NCBI RefSeq assembly: GCF_019649055.1
Contig: NW_026570221.1
Location: 1,798,001-1,862,000, forward strand
Direction: 5' to 3'
Length of the DNA stretch: 64,000 nt
DNA from: Paramacrobiotus metropolitanus
Taxonomy: Eukaryota; Tardigrada; Eutardigrada; Parachela; Macrobiotidae
A model generated the notes under the pieces. It was not told the DNA's origin, made no database searches, and saw only the letters and a list, made by a program, of their open reading frames with translations. A program made the translations under genes and the position numbers. Positions 57,075 to 64,000 of the stretch are shown piece by piece (position 1 is the stretch's first letter; each line of letters starts with the position of its first letter).

Positions 57075-58889
57075 TTAGCGCCCTCTTAATGTCGTTGAAC
57101 TCGGCCGTATGGGCTTCCGTTCAATTGAGCTTAATGTTTTTATCCTTTCGTAGAAGCTCGTACATTTTGGAAGTTTTCTGAGCGTATCCTCGGACGAACT
57201 TACGATAATAGTTGGCCAGTCCGAGGAACGACCTGAGTTGTCGTTCAGTTCTCGGGCAGCTTTGTCTGCGATACAGGCCACTTTCTCGTCATCGGTCTGG
57301 ACTCCGTCTTTGCTGAGGACGTGTCCAAGGAATAGCAGTCTGTCCATTCCGATCTTGCATTTCGAGGGTTTGACCGTAAATTGAGCATCTCGGAGGCACT
57401 CGAAAGTCGCTCGGAAAGCCTCCAGGAAGTCTTCAAAAGTTTTACCGAAGAAGATGATGTCGTCAATGTAGGCGAACACACCTTTCTTCCGAGCTGATGC
57501 TGTTATCTTCTCCATATGCATCTGGAAGGTTGCTGGTCCGTTGCAGACTCCTAACAGCATACGGTTAAATCGCCACATGCCTTCGGGTGTTACGAAGGTC
57601 GTGTAGTCTTTGGATTGTTCGTCCATGGGAATTTGCCAGAAACCAGACTGACAGTCTACCTTGCAGAAATACTCCATTCCGGCGCATCGGTCCAATAGCT
57701 CGTCCGGCGTTCAGTAGTGGGTAGTCGTTCTTTTTCGTAACGGAGTTCAACTTTATATAGTTGATACAGAAGCGTGTTCCTACCGTGCCGTCTCCGTTCC
57801 GTTTCGCGGCTAAGACAACGGGAAAGCTCCATGCAGCCGATGAAGGTTCGATGACTCCTTGGTCGAGCATCTCCTGCACGTGTTTTTGGATGAATTCCCT
57901 CCCCTTCCAGCTTGTCCTGGTGGGGTTCATCTTAATCGGCTGTGCCCCTTGGACGTCGATGGTATGTGTTACCCCTTTGACGTCTCCGTAAGGTTTCTTG
58001 GAGGTCGGAAATACGGTCCGGTAATCCCGTGCAACTGCCTTCAGTTCGGCTAGTTGCTCATCAGTTAAGTTTTTTCCGAAGTTCATGGAGTCGATGATTA
58101 TCCGTCGCTCCTCTTGGGATTCCGCGTCTTCCGTTTCTACTTCAGCCTTGTTGACTCGTGCTTCTTCGACCTTCTGGTCGTCCGTCATCATTGTGAATGC
58201 TTCCACTCTACCCATCGGTGCAGCTTTGCGTAAGGTGACCTCTCGTTGAGTGTGATTTGCCACCATGACGGTAAATCGTTTTCCGTCATGCTTGGTTACG
58301 CCGTCCATGAATTCGACTCCGTCTCGTTTGGGGTCGGATTCTCCTAGGTACATCAGTTTCTGTCCCGTGGATACTGGTACGTCCAGGACGACTTCTACCA
58401 TTGTTACGGCTCGAGGTATGAGTTTGACCTTCCGTTGAGATCGAACTCCTGTTGCCTCGAAAACTTCGAATTGGGGTTTTGGCTTTACTTCCCGAGTAGG
58501 GGGCCATGTCTTCGCCACTTTGTGTGGGAGTTCCCATTCGACGAATTCGTTGTTGATTTCCGGTTCGTAGACATCGGCGTATTGCATATGGCCGAGTCGT
58601 GCGCCCTTCTTCAACACCTTTGTTTGGTGAGTCGTATTCTGGATGTTTATCCATGCCGTGTCGACTTGAGGTCGGATATCGATCTTGGCTTCGATTGGCC
58701 GAATAGGTCGGACTACCCGTTGTAGGGTAGAGAAGTAAATTCGTCTTCTTGGATCCATTGGTTTGGCCGTCCGTACCTTGATCGAACATGTTAACCATGG
58801 TGGGAGAGAGACTCGTTCGCTGTTGAAGACCACTTGTCGGTCTAGCGCTCTCGTTTCTACAAAAGGATCCAGCTTTAGGTGGTGAACTT

Positions 58890-58908
58890 CTGGACATTTG
58901 TTGTCCAG
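58890..58908. repeat. Perfect 7-bp hairpin, loop TTTGT
   Basis: Arms CTGGACA and TGTCCAG within the acidic region of Pol. Confidence 0.85.
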
Positions 58909-59460
58909 GTTCAGCTCTTCGATCGTCTTAACTTTGGCGACCCGTGCCTTCCATGTGTTGAAATGCACTGATTTCTGTTGGTCGGTCAAGTTAACCAAGG
59001 TCGTTTGTTCCGTTGGCAACTGCTGGACGACTATAGTTGGAGGTCGGAGGTCGTCTTCTTCCGGTTTACCTCCTCCAAATTCCCATAAAGCTTTAAGTTG
59101 GTCGAGTTCTTCCTGTTGTTCAGGGTCGACCGATTTCTGCTGTTCGGTTTGTTCCGGTTGCTCGTCTATGAATTCTGTGTGAACTATAGACCGCAATGCT
59201 GTAGTTAGCCGAACATCGAAGGTCGGTTCTTCGTTCTCCGATGACGAATCGTCCGAGTCGTTTATTCTCGGTTTATCCGTCTTACAGTGTCGGACTGACA
59301 GGTTGAATTCTTCGTCGTCGTCTTCTTCGAATTCTTCCGAAGGTTGGGTATCGGAGTCCGTGTCCGCCGAGTCGCTCGTACTTTGTATGTCCGAGTCGTC
59401 CGACTGATAGTCTTCGTTTTCGACGGCTGTTCCGTCTTCATGTCCCACCTGCGTTATGTG

Positions 59461-59490
59461 GCCGACTTCGACCTGTGTGGTCGATTCGGC
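59461..59490. repeat. Eleven-pair hairpin, loop TGTGT
   Basis: Outer arms GCCGA/TCGGC and inner arms TCGACC/GGTCGA, with a small CT/T internal loop. One of the strongest family B hairpins. Confidence 0.9.
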
Positions 59491-60051
59491 TTGGTCGACC
59501 GTGTCCTTCGGTTGGGTTGGTCGACTCGCTCCTTCCTGATTCTCAAGGTCGGTTGGCTGTGAGCCTATGTTGCTCAGCCATCGGATGACTGTCGGTTAAG
59601 TCTTCCGAAAGCGGTCCACTCTCCGTTCCTGTTGCGGAGGCGACGGTGACGACGGTCTGTCGTCCGACCAAGTTAGGTCGTGGTGAGCTTTTATAGCTCG
59701 TACTACCTCGTCAATATTGTCTCGACAGATAGTGCACCGATAAGGTTTTTCAGCTTCTTCTAGGATTACGTTGTCCCGCGGTCTCGGCGGGTTACTCACG
59801 AACTTCACGTCGGTCGGAGTATGGTAAATGAGTGGTGGTAACCGGTTAAGGATTTGCCGTGTTATCGCGGTATCCTCACCGTACCGTTGCCAAAATGCGG
59901 TAGTTGACGATTATCCGTGCAACTGTACTCGCTGCATGTAGGCGAAAAGTTGAAAGCCAAGTTCATGGCATGGCATTTCCAAAGGAGGTGGTATAGGAAG
60001 TCCGTACTCCATATACTGTCGATGGATAGGGATTCGTTCGTCTTCCCATTC

Positions 60052-61089
60052 CTATGCCTCGTCGTCGATGTCATTCATCAAAGCGATTAGCGGTTCACAC
60101 GTTTGTTGTGCGTCCAGTATTTGCTCGTAAGTTACCGCTCCGCTTTGTTGCAGAGTGATCACCATCTCCAACGTCTGTTGGTCGAGAAAGTGTCGCATTC
60201 CCGAGAACCAAGTTCGGTACCTTTGTTGTACCTTTTCTCGGTTCTGGGCATCCGCGTCGGCGGATGCCTCTGGTATCGGGATAGACTTTAGTATCCGCTT
60301 TGCCGGTCGTAATGTACCGTTGCGTATCTGTCCCTGATAGTGTTCTATAACGCTATGGAGTGCTAGTTCCTCCAGCAAAGTGCGGTTCGTATCCCGGCAA
60401 TCGCGGCAGATGTTACGTGTGGAGCTCGCCGGGTGATCAAGCCGACTAATCCGAATCTCGTTTCCTACCGCGTCCGATGCCTCTGGTATCGGGATAGACT
60501 GCACTACCGTCATTCCTTCTGGTTGTTCCGGAGTAGGAATCGGCGTCAGAATGAAGGTGAACTTGGAATGCAGATAGTCGCATCCGACTAGCACAGGAAC
60601 GTCCGCGTCGGTCGGCTGGACGTGGAAGGTGTGATGGCTTGTGAAGCCCTGCATTGTTACAGGTGCTGTACAGCAATGAGACACTACGAAGGCGACTTGT
60701 CCGCCCACACCAAGTATTTTGGTGTAGTGTCCGAGAGGTTGCATCGTCAAACCGTTCCTCTCGCAAAATCGTTGTTCGATGAGCGAAGTCTCCGCTCCGG
60801 TATCCAGCATCGCCAATGTGGACGTGGACCCGACTTGGATTTCGTGTGTCCAAGCTCGAACTGTCTTCGGTTTCTTATGAGTTCCCTTCTCAAAAGTTAC
60901 TTCCCGTATTGTTGGTTTGATGGGAATTAACGACACCGGTCCCTTGTCGGCTGACTGTTGAGTTGAACCTTGTGTAGGCTCAACTCCGACTTCAACCACT
61001 TCTTGTACCTCAGGTCGGTTAGCTACTCCATCCTCCTGTATTTTGGCGGTTCCGAACCGTTGTGCCTGTTTACGTTTGCATTCTTCCAC
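60052..61089 (-). pseudogene. Retropepsin-type protease and linker, family B
   Basis: 345 open codons. TLAMLDTGAETSLIEQRFC is the catalytic DTG region and VLVGCDYL the end of the domain; the flap region has GVGGQVAFVVSH. Two copies of SIPIPEAS follow, spaced by about 75 residues, with a CX2C (ICRDCRD) between. Then RYRTWFSGMRHFLDQQ matches family A's RYKKWLSCVRNFI. The frame closes at a TAG (60052-60054) and similar sequence continues toward the RT frame. It is the most intact enzyme in this element and would process Gag-Pol. Confidence 0.8.
60961..60985. repeat. Hairpin AGTTGA-CCT/AGG-TCAACT, loop TGTGT
   Basis: Nine pairs with one A-C mismatch. The stem sequence is unrelated to GGTCG yet the loop is the same, which separates loop conservation from stem conservation. 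Confidence 0.85.
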
Positions 61090-61116
61090 TTTGGCTGCCG
61101 TTGGCCTCAGTTTTGA

Positions 61117-62504
61117 TCACATATAGTCGAGGTTGAGGAATGTTCGAGAGCCGGCGACTGTTCTTGTTGGCTGCTCGTGGCGTTGCTGGAAGAGATCCGT
61201 CTCTCCCGGCCGAGAGTAAACGGGTACCTGTGCTTCCGATGGGACTATCTCCCATTCTTCGAATCCTCCCGGTTCTTCGGTGAGGTCGATAGCTGCCATT
61301 GTTGCAGCGTATCTATCCGTTGTATGGGCGGATGATACATTGGGGAAGTTTCTGTTGCCCCGGTGCGTGAATCGGCGTCCCGGTCCTCCACGTCTTGGGC
61401 CCCGTCTGGGCTGCTCGGTTGAGTTTATCCTCACCGGCAATCCGGTCCAACTTATGTGGTCGGGCCGTGCTGCGTCACTTTGTGTGGCAGACGGCGCAGT
61501 CGCATTGTTTGCGCTGCGTGGGTCGGGCGGTTCAAATGTTCCGACCTCCGACGTTTCTACGCCAGGTTGAGGCGCCGGGTCGGCCGTTCCGGGCAATCCC
61601 TGCGTTCCGACCTCCGACGTTCCAACGCCAAGTTGATGCGCTGGGTCAGGTAGGTCGGGCATTTGTTGCGTTCCGGTCCGGAATTCGATTTTGCCGTTGT
61701 TGACAAAAATCCCGAGTCGTTCTGCCATTGTTTTGGCCATTGCAGCTTCTTCTGTTGAAGCCGACAATGCGTTTACAAAGTCTTCTTCCGTATTGGTGTG
61801 GTTCAGACCGAGTTGTCTGACCATTGCATCCCTCCGTTGGATGGCTTCCCCCTCTGTTGTGGGTTCAGGTGATTCTCTCCGGTTATAACGCGGTTGGTTA
61901 GTCGGGTTATCCTTGTCCGGGGTTTTGGTGGGATGTTGGAGGTCGAATGGGTCACCGGAACTCATGTTTTGGCCATTGCAGCTTCTTCTGTTGAAGCCGA
62001 CAATGCGTTTACAAAGTCTTCTTCCGTACTGGTGTGGTTCAAACCGAGTTGTCTGACCATTGCATCCCTCCGTTGGATGGCTTCCCCCTCTGTTGTGGGT
62101 TCAGGTGATTCTCTCCGGTTATAATGCGGTTGGTTAGTCGGGTTATCCTTGTCCGGTGGTTTGGTGGGATGTTGGAGGTCGAATGGGTCACCGGAACTCA
62201 TCGACCTTAGGCGTTTCTCGGGGAGTTGCCCCGGGCCGGCCCATTGTTGGGTGGCGTCGAGTTCAACGACTGGCGGGCGGCAACGGTTCTCTGTATGCCG
62301 GAGAACCTTGTTGACTCCCACCGCTATTCCTGCGGTTTCCGCCGTTTTTTTTAGCCGGGCGACCGGTTTCCGTTGCCGGAGCTCCCCGAGCCACCAACCT
62401 GTTGCTGGCGACGGCGTGGTGGTGGCACGATATCCCTCCAAAATGGATTGACCGAGCCAACCGGACCCTGCGTCGAATATCGGCGGTACCAATCGTCGTA
62501 CCAC
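61117..62504 (-). pseudogene. Gag-protease linker region, family B
   Basis: Polar sequence between nucleocapsid and protease. The frame from 62504 enters the first copy of a 236-bp duplication and stops. A second frame starts MSSGDPFDLQHPTK at 61965 and runs 282 codons through LNHTNTEEDFVNALSASTEEA, two GTQ/GTS...PDPA repeats and an Arg/Gly-rich patch (RRGPRRGGPGRRFTHRGNR) to 61117. Probably part of the Gag-Pol polyprotein; no enzyme motif. Confidence 0.5.
61731..62202 (-). repeat. 236-bp tandem duplication
   Basis: 61731-61966 and 61967-62202 differ at only a handful of positions, so the event is recent. As 236 is not a multiple of three, it breaks the reading frame. Confidence 0.9.
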
Positions 62505-64000
62505 CGAAGATTCGGGTTATCATGTGATCCGTATACGCAGCGTGACTCGTCATGGTTGTTGAACATGCAGTGTTTGCATGAGAAGGTCTTGTCCTTCGTC
62601 CACTGGAAGAACGACTGTTCCATTTTGTCGGCGTATGTTGTCGCCTGCCGAGCACCTTGTTGTGCTTGGGAAGGTCGGTTGCCTTGTGGGCTGCCGCCTC
62701 CGCCGCGGTTAGGGAAGTTACCACGGCCGCGATTCCCGAAGCCGCGTCCTCTTCCGCGTCCATAACCTCCGCCGCCGTATGCCTGTGTGGGAGCTTGGCC
62801 GTATGCGGAGTACCCCTGGTTAGAGTTCTGGTTATAACCGAAGCCTGTGTTGCTTTGGTTACCACCCGGGCTACAACCTGGGCCACCGTAGTTGTTAACG
62901 GGGGCACCAGTTCCAGGTGCCGGGGGGTTCAGGTTCATCGCTACCGTTCCGGCCCAGGTCGGTGGCTGGACAAGTGCCTGTTGCACCGGCGGCGTTACCA
63001 TCGGACTCGGTTGTCCGTACTGTGCCGTCGGAGTCTGATATCCCGGCATCATATGCGGCTGATACGCGGTCTGTTGCGGTATCGCCGTAGGTGGAGTTGG
63101 AACAGGTGCAGGTGTTGCTTCGAACTCGAATATAGTCACTGTCACGTGACTTTTGCACCTCGTACATTTCTTTGCCGTTGACAAAGCTCCGTATGTAGTC
63201 ACGGAACTCGACCGGTGTCGTCGGCATCCTGATTTCCAGGGCTGCTCGTAGTTGAGGCTCGTGGATGTTCTCCTTAAGGTGGTAAAGTACCATCTGGTCG
63301 GTTATCGTGCGGACCTGGGACGTGATGAACATCATGGCGTCGTAGTATTGTTCCGGAGTTTCTTCGCCGAAACGGAACATACGTTTGTTCATACTGGATA
63401 TTGCGTTCACCTCCCTGTTTTTGTCCGCAAACCGTTCCTCGAACTTGGTCAGCCATAAGTTGACTGGCCATCCGCCGAGCGGTTCGTCGGCAGCTGTCTG
63501 AATATGCCTTTCTTCCGCTTGACCTTCAAGTTTGGCCATCAGGTCGATCATGAAAGTCTTGTCTGTTTCGTACCACTGTTGGGCTTGCTGGTGCAGGCTT
63601 CGAATCTGTTTGAGCCACCCGTGAAGTTTGGTGTGGTCACCATCGAACGGTGGCATAGGTTGCCTACGTCCGTGGGCCATTGCTCATAGCAGACGAACGT
63701 GCCTAGAGTCTTCTTCCGAAGTAATTGGCTGTGCCGCCGGTGCAGCTTGTTGTGCAGCCGGGGCGGGTGGCGGGTTCGCGTATGGCATCCGACCTTGTTG
63801 GTCTTCGTATGCCCCGGCTGATAAGCCGGTTCGTATTGGTCATCATATCCGTCCTGTTGCGGATGCGGTGCCTGAGCCTGGTGTGCATAACGAGGCTGTT
63901 CTGGCTGACCTCCATATTGGTTCTGTTGTGGAGGTGGCGCTCGATTTTGTCTCGGCGGCGGCGGATAGAATCCTCTCGGTTGTTCGTGGACTCTTCCATA
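62351..64000 (-). pseudogene. Gag with CCHC zinc knuckle, family B
   Basis: From the window edge a Pro/Gln-rich N-terminus (PPPPRQNRAPPPQQNQY), with a frame change near 63.8 kb and a TGA just before 63680. Capsid 63680-62895: PPFDGDHTKLHGWLKQI, LEGQAEERHI, RFADKNREV, EQYYDAMMF, YHLKENIHEPQLRAALE, a normal gypsy capsid pattern. A frame change near 63130 leads to 63202-62351 with Gln/Pro-rich sequence, an RGRGRGFGNRGRG box and the knuckle CKHCMFNNHDESRC (CX2CX4HX4C), ending in GSSGNGNRSPG. The gene's start lies outside the window. Confidence 0.8.

Larger units (their letters stand above)
57075..59808 (-). pseudogene. Acidic domain, beta-barrels and reverse transcriptase, family B
   Basis: One frame from 59808 with a stop near 59598. 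At the start is a CX2C...HH finger-like site (CTICRDN...KAHH). Then an acidic region (SDDSDIQSTSDSADTDSD, FEEDDDEEF). Two beta-barrel-like stretches follow: TAWINIQNTTHQTKVLKKGARLG and VMVANHTQREVTLRKAAPMG. RT: GTRFCINYIKLNS, CQSGFWQIPMDEQ, LLGVCNGPATFQ, the catalytic YIDDIIFFG (about 57470) and LLFLGHVLSKDGV. Frame changes are near 57705 and 57260, with a TGA at 57123-57121. The RT is close to that of family A (same FWQIP, NGPATFQ and YIDD spacing), so the two families share a Pol ancestor although their ORF-X differ. Confidence 0.85.
34150..64000 (-). mobile_element. Giant Ty3/gypsy-like element, family B
   Basis: Runs on the minus strand from beyond the right edge to an LTR-like end at about 34150. 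Without the insertions at 40.05-43.73 and 44.29-45.71 kb it still exceeds 24 kb. Same order as family A: Gag, protease, RT-RNase H, integrase, ORF-X, ORF-Y, 3' non-coding, LTR. Codon use and motifs differ: the + strand is rich in GGTCGG and TGTGGTCG, the AAAGGTCA octamer of family A is essentially absent, and hairpins with NNTGT loops are everywhere. Many stops and frameshifts show it is inactive. Confidence 0.85.

Noticed and set aside
61895-62124. Pair of identical small frames (about 65-76 codons) on the + strand
   Set aside because: Antisense shadow of the 236-bp duplication in the Gag-protease linker.

Overview
The window reads as nuclear DNA of an invertebrate animal. GC is moderate and intergenic DNA is long. 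Animal-style membrane-protein exons are present, with a plausible GT-AG intron, and short miniature transposons are scattered about. The species cannot be named from sequence alone; an ecdysozoan (arthropod- or tardigrade-like) is my guess. About 85% of the window is retroelement DNA. Host-type genes are confined to two islands, roughly 4.3-8 kb and 31-34 kb.

Layout. (1) 1-4.06 kb: the 3' end of a giant Ty3/gypsy-like element (family A, copy 1, + strand). (2) 4.1-7.6 kb: host island with a foldback MITE, a broken secreted GH16 glucanase gene and one exon of a multi-pass membrane protein. (3) 7.6-11.5 kb: a different, internally deleted gypsy-like element (family C, - strand). (4) 11.6-30.8 kb: family A copy 2 (+ strand), lacking its 5' LTR and the start of gag. 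(5) 30.8-34.1 kb: host island with a two-exon tetraspan gene. (6) 34.15 kb to beyond 64 kb: a second giant element (family B, - strand), interrupted between 40.05 and 45.71 kb by insertions that share about 1 kb of near-identical inverted sequence.

The two giant families share one plan: Gag with a CCHC knuckle, protease, a linker with repeated SIPxPEA peptides, RT-RNase H, integrase, then two large extra reading frames. The first extra frame (ORF-X) differs between families. In A it carries four stretches resembling linker-histone (H15-type) winged helices. In B it is a string of predicted helical or coiled-coil modules once about 2,800 codons long. The second (ORF-Y) is conserved in both families: an N-terminal CX2C...CX2C zinc site, then a C-terminal domain with an NPAFK-type motif. 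A long non-coding 3' region and an LTR-like end follow. All copies are decayed by stops and frameshifts.

The most striking signal is not a gene. Each family is studded, in coding and non-coding parts alike, with short hairpins that share a family-specific loop. Family A uses loops built on AAAGGT, and the octamer AAAGGTCA or its complement occurs about 58 times by eye in about 23 kb where about one is expected. It also has a local array with AATGGTA loops whose stems covary. Family B uses five-base loops of the form NNTGT (+ strand) closed by CC/GG, such as stem CGACC, loop TGTGT, stem GGTCG. Stems vary but stay paired, and the motifs fall in different reading frames. That points to selection or propagation at the nucleic-acid level. 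I know of no described retroelement with this feature.
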